A stretch of 6,085 bases of DNA from an uncultured Eubacteriales bacterium (lineage in GTDB: Bacteria; Bacillota; Clostridia; Lachnospirales; Lachnospiraceae), in NCBI GenBank assembly GCA_900544525.1, contig UQVN01000206.1, positions 1 through 6,085 on the forward strand, read 5' to 3'. The translations under genes and the position numbers were made by a program. Shown piece after piece: positions 1 through 5,794 of this stretch. Under the pieces are notes generated by a model that did not search any database, was not told where the DNA came from, and saw only the letters and a list, made by a program, of their open reading frames with translations. Numbering within the stretch: position 1 is the first letter of the stretch; each line of letters starts with the position of its first letter.

Positions 1-543
1 GTGGATTATGTTAGTCAGTTAGATATAGCAGAATATTCTTATGTTAATAGCATAAATAATACCATTTATTGTATGGTTATAAAAAATAATTCTAATCAAA
101 CTTTGTCACTTAATGTCAATGTTACAGCAAATGATAAAAATGGAAAACTCGTTGGAGCTCAAACCATAAATGAATATGCAGTAGAATCAGGATATGAAGT
201 AGTATTATCGACCTCTTTTGATGGCGATAAAGCTGAAAAATTTGTATATGATATAACTCCAGAGATAGAAAAATACTATTCTCCAGTATCATCTGAAATA
301 GAATCCACTGTTACAAAAGCGGATAAAAAGGTGATTGTAAGCTGTAAAAACACAGGAAATGAAACAGCACAATTTGTAAAGGCATCAGCTTTATTTTTCA
401 AAAATGATAGGCTGGTGTACTATAATGAAACGTATTGTGTTGATAATAGTTTTAATCTTGAAGTAGGTAAAACGATATCAAAAGAAATTGATGCTTTCCA
501 AGAATTTGATGATGTAAAAATTTATATATCAGGTAGAAAATAG
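1..543 (+). CDS. FxLYD-like two-domain protein, probably 5'-partial; candidate accessory (moron) gene
   Basis: The reading frame is open from the first base, with a GTG as first visible codon, and ends at TAG 541-543 (180 codons visible). No upstream sequence is present, so the GTG may be an internal valine and the N-terminus (possibly a signal peptide, lipobox or zinc ribbon) may be missing. The visible part looks like two successive beta-sandwich domains of FxLYD type, about residues 8-90 and 98-178. Each has a hydrophobic strand, a K-N-[NT] turn, a strand leading to a polar turn (KNGK or KNDR), and a late hydrophobic strand near a G-[YK] turn. The end reads DDVKIYISGRK. It has no resemblance to tape-measure or other tail proteins, although a tape measure normally precedes the next gene. 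FxLYD-type domains are usually on secreted or surface proteins of Firmicutes; the actual function is unknown. A host gene or a separate accessory gene carried inside the tail operon are both possible. Confidence 0.6.
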   Translation: MDYVSQLDIAEYSYVNSINNTIYCMVIKNNSNQTLSLNVNVTANDKNGKLVGAQTINEYAVESGYEVVLSTSFDGDKAEKFVYDITPEIEKYYSPVSSEIESTVTKADKKVIVSCKNTGNETAQFVKASALFFKNDRLVYYNETYCVDNSFNLEVGKTISKEIDAFQEFDDVKIYISGRK

Positions 544-548
544 GTAAT

Positions 549-587
549 AAAAAGACACTTGAGAGAAATCTTAGGTGTCTTTTTTAT
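549..587 (+). terminator. Intrinsic terminator after the FxLYD-like gene
   Basis: A 15-bp stem pairs 549-563 (aaaaagacacttgag) with 570-584 (cttaggtgtcttttt). It has two G-U wobbles in RNA and a 6-base loop (agaaat), and runs into a T-run at 580-585. It starts five bases after the TAG stop. Because the 5' arm begins with an A-run, the same hairpin could also terminate transcription on the opposite strand. Only 26 bases separate it from the next start codon. Confidence 0.85.
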
Positions 588-602
588 TTCAAAAATAAGG
601 TT

Positions 603-608
603 GGTGAT
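603..608 (+). promoter_or_regulatory. Ribosome binding site fixing a TTG start
   Basis: GGTGAT at 603-608 matches the GGTGAT part of the Firmicute anti-SD complement (GGAGGTGAT). It lies five bases before TTG 614-616. The first in-frame ATG (668) is preceded only by T-rich sequence with no SD, so TTG is the supported start of the LysM gene. Confidence 0.6.
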
Positions 609-613
609 ATATA

Positions 614-1297
614 TTGATTTATTTGAAAGAAAAAGGAAATAAGAAGTCTAAATTTATTTTTTCTTCTATGCCAAAAGAAATAACAACATCAGTTGATACA
701 AATTATCAAACTTATTCTTTGTTAAATCGTGGTTCTGTCAAGATAGCAAAAGGCGTGGAACCAGAGCAGCTCTCATGGTCAGGTGAGTTCTTTGGTAAGG
801 CAAAAAGAAATGAAGCTATTGTGATAAAAAATAAGTGGGTGGCACCACAGACATGTAAGAAAATATTAAAGAAATGGCAGAAACAAAGGACTGTTTTAAC
901 TCTTATTATTACGGAAATGGGAGTTAATATGGATGTTACGATAGCTGATTTCGAAACGACAGCTTATGGAGCATATGGAAATCTCCAGTATAGCATTTCG
1001 TTTGAAAGTGCAGAATCATTACGAATTTATACGGATTCAGAGAAAAAAACAGGCACAGGTAAAAAGAAAACAACAGCGCGTTCATCCGCAAAAAAAAGTA
1101 AAAGTTACACAGTCCAAACAGGAGATAATTTATGGAAAATATCGAAGAGGATGTATGGCTCTGGTTCAAAATGGCAGAAGATATACAATGTTAACAAAAC
1201 AACAATTGAATCTGCTGCTAAGAAACGAGGAAAAAAGAATAGTGATTATGGGCATTGGATTTATCCTGGAACAAAATTAACGATTCCTGCTGCATAG
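614..1297 (+). CDS. xkdP: LysM-domain baseplate/hub protein, XkdP family
   Basis: This 227-residue protein starts at TTG. Residues 1-140 form the XkdP-type N-terminal domain, beta-rich, with SMPKEI near residue 18 and ADFETTAYG at 111-119. A very basic, Ser/Thr/Lys-rich linker follows (about 143-163), then a C-terminal LysM domain (164-225). The LysM has its YTVQTGDNLW opening, a central YNVN (191-194) and a WIYPGTKLTI close (215-224); it is lengthened by a Lys-rich insert between the YNVN and WIYPG parts, a feature I associate with this family. In contractile tails the LysM protein sits at the hub between tube and wedges (compare P2 gpX and T4 gp53-like proteins), so the LysM there is probably structural, though peptidoglycan contact is possible. 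It is followed by xkdQ after 17 bases. The family assignment is firm; the exact position in the particle is inference. Confidence 0.88.
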   Translation: MIYLKEKGNKKSKFIFSSMPKEITTSVDTNYQTYSLLNRGSVKIAKGVEPEQLSWSGEFFGKAKRNEAIVIKNKWVAPQTCKKILKKWQKQRTVLTLIITEMGVNMDVTIADFETTAYGAYGNLQYSISFESAESLRIYTDSEKKTGTGKKKTTARSSAKKSKSYTVQTGDNLWKISKRMYGSGSKWQKIYNVNKTTIESAAKKRGKKNSDYGHWIYPGTKLTIPAA

Positions 1298-1298
1298 T

Positions 1299-1304
1299 AG
1301 AGGT
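1299..1304 (+). promoter_or_regulatory. Ribosome binding site deciding the xkdQ start
   Basis: AGAGGT at 1299-1304 lies directly after the stop of the LysM gene and ten bases before ATG 1315. It favours this start over an in-frame ATG at 1255, which would overlap the LysM coding sequence by 43 bases and add 20 residues that do not look like the family. Confidence 0.55.
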
Positions 1305-1314
1305 AATAATAAGT

Positions 1315-2556
1315 ATGATAGATATATCAAAAATAAAATATAGGTTAGTTGCTGTAGATGAGAAAGGGAAGAGAGTTAATGTTACAGACTTTATAACCAA
1401 TTTAAGTTGGGAAGAAACTGAAAAAGAGATTTCAGCTAGAATATCATTTACAGTATTTAATAAGAAAACAGAAAAGGGAAGGATTTCAAGTATTATAAAA
1501 CCCGGAACATTGATCATACTTTTTGCATCAGCAGGAGGAAAGGAACAAGAGGTTATTCGGGGGTATGTAGTGGATTGGGCTTCTTCCTTTTCAGAAAATA
1601 ATGAAAAGTTTTCGTGTAAAGCATATGATAGTCTTTATAATTTTCAAAGTAGCCAAGACAATGTGTATTATTCTAGTGGTATTGGAACACAGTCTGTCAT
1701 TACAAAACTTTTTAATAAATGGGGAATTAAAGTTGGAGAGTATAAAGGGCCAAATGTTACCCACGGAAAACTAAAATATCAAAACGATTCTTTATCAGAT
1801 ATTGTTTTGGATATCTTAAAAGAAGCAAAGAAAAAGGGTGGAAAAAAATGCTTTCCAAGGGATAATAAAGGCAAGGTGGATATTATTCCTTATGGGGCAA
1901 ATAGTCCTGTATATCGATTTGAATCAGCAGAGAATGTTATTTCTTTAGAACACAGTATTAGTACATCCGAGTTAGTAACAAGAGTAAAGGTAGTTGGACA
2001 AAGCACTAAGAAGAAACAAGGTAAGGTAGAAGCTGTATTAAATGGGCAGACAAATAAATATGGCATAAGGCAAAAGCTTGTCATTAAAAGTAAAAGCGAT
2101 AAGTTAGCAGATGCCAAAAAAGAAGCCCAAGATATATTAGATGAGCAGGGATATCCACAAAGTGATATTAATATAACTTTGCCAGATATTCCATTTGTTA
2201 GAAAGGGCGATCTTATTTATATTAAAGCCGGAACGCTAAATAATTATTATTATGCCAAAAGTATACGACACCAAGTGGACACTGGAGAAATGGATTTAGA
2301 GCTTAAAAAGGCAAATAAGACTATTGTATCCAATAATAAAGTCACCAATAGCAAATCTTATAAAGTAGGAGATATTGTTGACTTTAAAGGGGGTACACAT
2401 TATATCTCTAGTGAAAAAAGTTCTAAAGGTTATTCTGTAGCTGCTGGAAAAGCTAAAATTACAATTATCAAGCAGGGAGCAGCACATCCTTATCATCTTA
2501 TTCATGCAGACAGTAAAAGCAAGGTGTATGGATGGGTTGATGAAGGAACTTTTTAG
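1315..2556 (+). CDS. xkdQ: Baseplate hub protein, XkdQ / phage late control gpD-like, with C-terminal SH3-like module
   Basis: This 413-residue protein is the central tail hub, functionally related to P2 gpD and T4 gp27: a trimeric ring continuing the tube lumen and carrying the spike. Family features in order: an N-terminal beta domain with VTDFITNLSW (23-32); the E-VIRGYVVDW stretch (79-88); CKAYDSLYNF (101-110); SELVTRVKVVGQ (218-229); a helix ending near QDILDEQGYP; and FVRKGDLIYI (294-303) before a stretch ending in HQVDTGEMDLEL (319-330). PBSX-type XkdQ ends about here. A linker (331-346) then leads to an extra domain at 347-413, beginning KSYKVGDIVDFKGG and ending HPYHLIHADS...VYGWVDEGTF, which resembles SH3-like wall-binding modules of clostridial endolysins and some clostridial tail proteins. 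The ATG at 1315 is chosen on its SD. It is followed by the DUF2577 gene after 13 bases. Confidence 0.88.
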   Translation: MIDISKIKYRLVAVDEKGKRVNVTDFITNLSWEETEKEISARISFTVFNKKTEKGRISSIIKPGTLIILFASAGGKEQEVIRGYVVDWASSFSENNEKFSCKAYDSLYNFQSSQDNVYYSSGIGTQSVITKLFNKWGIKVGEYKGPNVTHGKLKYQNDSLSDIVLDILKEAKKKGGKKCFPRDNKGKVDIIPYGANSPVYRFESAENVISLEHSISTSELVTRVKVVGQSTKKKQGKVEAVLNGQTNKYGIRQKLVIKSKSDKLADAKKEAQDILDEQGYPQSDINITLPDIPFVRKGDLIYIKAGTLNNYYYAKSIRHQVDTGEMDLELKKANKTIVSNNKVTNSKSYKVGDIVDFKGGTHYISSEKSSKGYSVAAGKAKITIIKQGAAHPYHLIHADSKSKVYGWVDEGTF

Positions 2557-2569
2557 GAAGGTGAAATTG

Positions 2570-2842
2570 ATGAATGAAAAGAATAGTGGTGCTTATCGAT
2601 TAGCTGCTGCTTTAAAGGCACAAATGCAAAAACAAGCAGAGCAGCCAATTATGGTTGAATTGGGAGAAATTGATTCTAACTATAATTTAAAGACAGATAC
2701 ATTTTCTGAATTAATTCCAAGGGCAGATTATATGGTTTGTCGTTCAATCAAAAGTATAGTTCCAGGAGATAGAGTTTTAGTATTTTGGATTGGTGCAGAT
2801 GCTGTGGTGGCAGATGTGGTCATGGCAGCAGATGAGCTATAA
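2570..2842 (+). CDS. xkdR: DUF2577 family small tail protein (XkdR-like)
   Basis: This 90-residue protein, of typical family length, starts at ATG 2570 with AAGGTGA five bases upstream. A longer frame back to 2504 is rejected because it overlaps the hub gene and lacks an SD. It opens with a helical segment (about 6-25, AYRLAAALKAQMQKQ). A beta-rich core follows, with VELGEI (29-34), the D-Y-M strand (53-55) and VPGDRVLVFWIG (64-75), ending VVADVVMAADEL. The PGDRVLV strand-turn pattern and final strand resemble OB-fold spike proteins such as P2 gpV, so a place at the tail tip is plausible, but this is inference from pattern only. Its fixed position between XkdQ and the gp25-like gene matches the PBSX order. 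Molecular function in the family is not established to my knowledge. Confidence 0.8.
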   Translation: MNEKNSGAYRLAAALKAQMQKQAEQPIMVELGEIDSNYNLKTDTFSELIPRADYMVCRSIKSIVPGDRVLVFWIGADAVVADVVMAADEL

Positions 2843-2852
2843 AGGAGAAAGC

Positions 2853-3290
2853 ATGGAAGAAGTTTTATTTCCTACAAGCGATGTTCCAGACGTAGAAGAA
2901 CAGGAAGAAGAATATGACACAGAGTATAAACAAAGTGTGGCATGGGATATAGAAAAAGGCGACTTTGTATTAGATGGTGCGAATAAAATGGTTTTCTGTT
3001 CTGGCCAAGAAGCTTTTAAGACGTGGTGTTATAAAACAGCTATGACAGAAAGATATAGCTGTCTAGCATACGGAGATGAAATAGGAGCAGAAATGGAAGA
3101 TGCTACTGAAGAAGATGAACAGGAAGCAGTAGAATTAGAAATAGAAAGAGCTATTACAGAGGCTTTAACAGTAAATCCTAGAACAGAGTATGTTCGGGAT
3201 TTTTCTTTTGTCTGGAATGCGGATGAGGTCATTTGTACATTTAAAGTCAAAGGAATAGAACAAGATGAGGAGTTTGAGGTAACGATATAG
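2853..3290 (+). CDS. xkdS: DUF2634 baseplate wedge protein, XkdS / T4 gp25-like
   Basis: This 145-residue protein starts at ATG 2853, with AAAGGAG at 2841-2847 overlapping the previous stop. The gp25-like fold joins the inner baseplate to the sheath in contractile tails. Visible features: an acidic N-terminus (VEEQEEEYDTEY, 14-25); WDIEKGDFVLDG (31-42); EAFKTWCYKTAMTERYSC (53-70); LAYGDEIGAE (71-80); an unusually acidic stretch (about 80-99); the helix ERAITEAL (98-105); and VNPRTEYVRDF (107-117), which aligns in position with the EPR motif of gp25/TssE proteins. The last strand pair ends in KGIEQDEEFEVTI. Adjacent to the baseplate J gene, as in all related operons. The assignment to DUF2634/XkdS is confident; the EPR equivalence is inference. 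Confidence 0.85.
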   Translation: MEEVLFPTSDVPDVEEQEEEYDTEYKQSVAWDIEKGDFVLDGANKMVFCSGQEAFKTWCYKTAMTERYSCLAYGDEIGAEMEDATEEDEQEAVELEIERAITEALTVNPRTEYVRDFSFVWNADEVICTFKVKGIEQDEEFEVTI

Positions 3291-3304
3291 GAAGGAGGAA
3301 TATT

Positions 3305-4447
3305 ATGGCAGAATATGAATTTACTAATCCTGATTTTGTAGAGGGTAATTCAGAAGAGGAAATACAAGAGCGAATGATGGCAAATTTGCCAGAGGGAATT
3401 GATGATATGCCAGGAGGATTTCCGTATGATTTTACGATGCCAACAGCTATTGAAAAGGCAGAAATCATGAACTTCATTATTCCGAGAATTCTAATGATTA
3501 TGTTTCCTCAATTTGCTTGGGGAGATTGGCTGGATTTACATGGGAAAAGCTGTGGATTAGAACGAAGAGAAGCAATAAAAGCAACAGGACATGTAAATCT
3601 TACTGGAGAAGATGGAATTGAGATTGCGGTTGGAACAATTTTCTGTACACCAGCAACGGATACAAATTCTTCCATTGAATTTGAAAGTACAGAGTTAGTT
3701 GTAGTGACAGAAGGAAGTGCAAAAGTACCAGTTCGTGCTGTTCAGAGTGGACCTTCTTCCAATGTAGCAGCAGGAACCATTGCTCTTGCGCTAAAGCCAA
3801 TCACAGGAATAAGTGGAATTACAAATAAATTACCTATTACCGGTGGAACAGAGGAAGAAGACGATGATACATTTCGTGAACGTATTATGGATGTAAATGC
3901 AAATAAAGGTACAAGTTACATCGGAAATGTATCAGATTATCGAAGATGGGCTATGGAAGTGGCAGGTGTAGGTAGTGTCACGATTGTTCCAACACCATCT
4001 GGTGTTGGAGGAAAAGTGAAAATAATTGTCGTGGATGCTAATGGACAGCCTGCAAATGAATCTATTTTAAAAGAAGTGTATGATCATATCATGGCTCCAA
4101 ATGATCCTCTTGCTCGTTTAGCTCCAGCTGGTGCAAGTATAGAAGTCGTGGCACCGACTACAGGAAATATAAATTACTCTGCCAATATTGCACTAAATGA
4201 AATGGGCAATATTGAAACTGTAAAAACAGAGTTTATTTCTAGCCTTGCAGAATACTATGAAGTTGCTAAAAAAGAAGGTGTTCTACGATATAGCCGTGTT
4301 TATGCAATTCTTAGTAACACAACAGGAGTTAAAGATTTTAATAGCCTAAAAATAGATGGGAATACAGGAAATCTAGTAATAGATAAAGAATCGTTTCCGT
4401 TTACTGGTACAGTAGATTTTACTACTGTAGAAATATCAGTAGTATAA
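3305..4447 (+). CDS. xkdT: Baseplate J-like wedge protein, XkdT / T4 gp6 family
   Basis: This 380-residue protein starts at ATG 3305 with a near-perfect AAGGAGG six bases upstream. Baseplate J proteins form the wedge framework around the hub. Visible family marks: EGIDDMPGGFPYDF (30-43) near the N-terminus; WGDWLDLHGKSCGLERREA (72-90), where the DxHG...R pattern is typical; a beta segment with GEDGIEIAVGTIF (101-113); NVAAGTI (153-159); the diagnostic ITGGTEEEDDDTFRERI (178-194); and VAGVGSVTIVPTPSGVGGKV (219-238). After LAPAGASIEVVAPT (272-285) comes the C-terminal alpha/beta part, through YSRVYAILSNTTGVKDF (329-345). Length and order fit an intact gene. It is followed by the XkdU-like gene after 12 bases. 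Confidence 0.93.
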   Translation: MAEYEFTNPDFVEGNSEEEIQERMMANLPEGIDDMPGGFPYDFTMPTAIEKAEIMNFIIPRILMIMFPQFAWGDWLDLHGKSCGLERREAIKATGHVNLTGEDGIEIAVGTIFCTPATDTNSSIEFESTELVVVTEGSAKVPVRAVQSGPSSNVAAGTIALALKPITGISGITNKLPITGGTEEEDDDTFRERIMDVNANKGTSYIGNVSDYRRWAMEVAGVGSVTIVPTPSGVGGKVKIIVVDANGQPANESILKEVYDHIMAPNDPLARLAPAGASIEVVAPTTGNINYSANIALNEMGNIETVKTEFISSLAEYYEVAKKEGVLRYSRVYAILSNTTGVKDFNSLKIDGNTGNLVIDKESFPFTGTVDFTTVEISVV

Positions 4448-4452
4448 GGAGG
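4446..4452 (+). promoter_or_regulatory. Ribosome binding site of the xkdU-like gene, overlapping the xkdT stop
   Basis: AAGGAGG at 4446-4452 shares two bases with the TAA stop of xkdT. Two adjacent in-frame starts follow, GTG 4457 (spacing 4) and ATG 4460 (spacing 7). The ATG has the better spacing and codon, so it is preferred; the difference is one residue. Confidence 0.7.
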
Positions 4453-4459
4453 GAAAGTG

Positions 4460-5386
4460 ATGGATTTAGAAAATTTCCCTAATAGTTCTAGTGCAAAAAG
4501 AATGATGTCTTATATAACACAAGGATTTTATGATAGATCCTATGTTGGAAAATGGATATTTGAAGTAATGGGGCAGGAATGGGATGATGTAGTAGAGATA
4601 TTTAATAGCTTTCCACAGCAAGGGTTTCCGCAAACTTGTTCTTGGAGTTTAATGTACTGGGAACAAAAGTTTGGATTGGAAGGAAAAGGAACTTTTGATG
4701 AAAGAAAGCAAGCGCTGCTGCAGAAGATAACTATTTTTGCTCCATTTACACCAGCTAAAATTCAACAATGTATAGAAAATTTGACTGGAATCGATATGGA
4801 TATGATACAAGTGGTGGAATATCCAGAAGAATTTCGTTTTGAAATCAAATGTAGAGTAGCAGAAGATGAAGTGATCGATTTTATTACAGCGAAAGGATTT
4901 ATAAGCGATATAAAACCTGCACATCTAGTGATGTTGTTTTTAGCAGAAGCGATTTTGAATTTCGAAGTAAAAACTAAGATCATATCAAAGCTAAAGCTCA
5001 CTTCTGATTTCAGAGCCTTACATCATTTGCTACTAGATGGTACATGGTTTTTAGATGGCAATAAATTTTTAGATAGCACAGATTTGATCGAGAGTAGTAT
5101 TCTCATTAGCAGTTCGTTACAAAAGGACATTAGTTTAGATAGTGAGTTTTTGGCAAATACAGAAGTTATTACAACAAAAACTATTAATATAGGCACTAGA
5201 ACTGCATCAAATATAGTCAATCAGCTGGCAGACAACCTGGTATTTACTACAAGCAGTAGTCACGAAGTAAATGCAAATACACAAAGTAATTTGCGAATAG
5301 AGAAAGACTTATGGTACCTAGATGGAACAGAAGTGTTAGATGGAAGTCGATTATTAGATGCAGAAATACAAGAATTTGTAATTTAG
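4460..5386 (+). CDS. xkdU: XkdU-like (DUF2313/YmfQ) baseplate protein with extended LDG-repeat C-terminus
   Basis: This protein has 308 residues from ATG 4460 (309 if GTG 4457 is used). Residues 1 to about 163 match the XkdU/YmfQ layout: an N-terminal helical part with an early tyrosine-rich segment (QGFYDRSYVGKWIFEVMGQE), TCSWSLMYWEQKFGL (59-73), a helix with ERKQALLQKI (81-90) and FTPAKIQQCIENLTGI (96-111), EYPEEFRFEI (120-129), and the closing FISDIKPAHL (147-156). XkdU-type proteins link the baseplate wedge to the tail fibres and are usually about 190-200 residues. This one has some 140 extra C-terminal residues, rich in Ser/Thr/Ile/Leu and predicted beta. It includes two copies of an LDGxxxLDGxxxLD motif (192-205 and 287-300). 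The extension may be a fibre-docking or shaft segment (inference). A baseplate J gene precedes it and a fibre-domain gene follows. Confidence 0.85.
   Translation: MDLENFPNSSSAKRMMSYITQGFYDRSYVGKWIFEVMGQEWDDVVEIFNSFPQQGFPQTCSWSLMYWEQKFGLEGKGTFDERKQALLQKITIFAPFTPAKIQQCIENLTGIDMDMIQVVEYPEEFRFEIKCRVAEDEVIDFITAKGFISDIKPAHLVMLFLAEAILNFEVKTKIISKLKLTSDFRALHHLLLDGTWFLDGNKFLDSTDLIESSILISSSLQKDISLDSEFLANTEVITTKTINIGTRTASNIVNQLADNLVFTTSSSHEVNANTQSNLRIEKDLWYLDGTEVLDGSRLLDAEIQEFVI
5033..5077 (+). repeat. LDG repeat, copy 1 (coding, xkdU-like gene)
   Basis: This stretch encodes residues 192-206, LDGTWFLDGNKFLDS. L-D-G or L-D recurs every six residues, a spacing identical to the second copy at 5318-5362. 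The protein pattern is conserved more than the DNA. Confidence 0.75.
5318..5362 (+). repeat. LDG repeat, copy 2 (coding, xkdU-like gene)
   Basis: This stretch encodes residues 287-301, LDGTEVLDGSRLLDA, just before the C-terminus. It has the same six-residue L-D-G period as copy 1, 285 bases downstream. An aromatic residue (Trp-Tyr at 285-286) precedes it; copy 1 has its Trp inside the motif. Confidence 0.75.
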
Positions 5387-5398
5387 AAAGGAGTAAGT

Positions 5399-5779
5399 AT
5401 GGCACAAGGAGTTATAACAAAAAAAGGAAGAGAAAAACTTTGTAAAGCGCATACTGGAGATGCAACATTACCACGTATCACAAAAATGGTATTTGGAAAT
5501 GGGGGTATAGGTGGTGGTGGCCAAGTAATAGAACCAACTGGAGAGGAAACACAGCTAAAGGGTTTTTTGTTGGAAAAGACAATAGAAAGTCATAGTTATC
5601 CAGTTACAACTACAGCCAGATATACAGCTAAATTAGAAAAAACAGAATTGGCCAATGAAAATATATCTGAACAAGGGCTTGTTGATGAAGAAGGCGATTT
5701 AGTTGCATATAAAACTTTTCTTCCAAAGGGCAAGGATGATGATATGGAATTCATTTTTGATATGGATGAAATCTTTTAG
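5399..5779 (+). CDS. Short tail-fibre protein (tail-collar fibre N-terminal domain, DUF3751-like)
   Basis: This 126-residue protein starts at ATG 5399 with AAAGGAG five bases upstream, directly after the previous stop. The sequence follows the N-terminal, baseplate-attaching domain of phage tail-collar fibre proteins: ITKKGREKLCKA (6-17), LPRITKMVFGNGG (24-36), a Gly-rich loop (GGIGGGGQV, 35-43), ARYTAKLEKTEL (73-84), and the hallmark SEQGLVDEEGDLVAYKTFLPKGKDDDMEFIF (90-120). In classical fibres this domain is followed by a long shaft and tip. Here the protein stops after the domain, so the shaft must be on a separate chain, most likely the next gene. It may act as an adaptor between the XkdU-like protein and the fibre (inference). 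The family call is good; the role is less certain. Confidence 0.75.
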   Translation: MAQGVITKKGREKLCKAHTGDATLPRITKMVFGNGGIGGGGQVIEPTGEETQLKGFLLEKTIESHSYPVTTTARYTAKLEKTELANENISEQGLVDEEGDLVAYKTFLPKGKDDDMEFIFDMDEIF

Positions 5780-5794
5780 AAAGGAGTTTTAAGA

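Noticed and set aside
488..530. TTGATG and TATATA strings near the end of the FxLYD-like gene, as a possible promoter for the tail genes
   Set aside because: No -35 and -10 pair has proper spacing, and any transcript would meet the terminator at 549-587.
1090..1097. A-run in the LysM linker in slippery register (A AAA AAA); a -1 shift would meet a stop at once and give a form lacking LysM
   Set aside because: The same in-register A-run occurs in xkdQ (1842-1848) and near the start of the fibre-domain gene. It comes from Lys codons in AT-rich DNA, and I see no convincing stimulatory hairpin or pseudoknot downstream.
966..1280. Second + strand open frame of 104 codons within the LysM gene
   Set aside because: It lies wholly inside a well-supported gene in another frame, has no SD and its composition (Lys/Gln-rich) is a shadow of the Lys-rich linker.
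1103..1288. LysM domain as an endolysin or wall hydrolase
   Set aside because: There is no catalytic domain in the gene; the N-terminal part and gene order are those of the XkdP baseplate family.
1255..1314. Upstream extension of xkdQ to an ATG at 1255
   Set aside because: It would overlap the LysM gene by 43 bases, has no SD and adds residues unlike the family; ATG 1315 follows AGAGGT.
1218..1517. Minus-strand open frame spanning the xkdP-xkdQ junction
   Set aside because: Hydrophobic, Ser/Ile-rich shadow of two real genes; no SD and no family resemblance. The other minus-strand frames in the window (for example 3029-3250, 3247-3477, 4649-4924) are rejected for the same reason.
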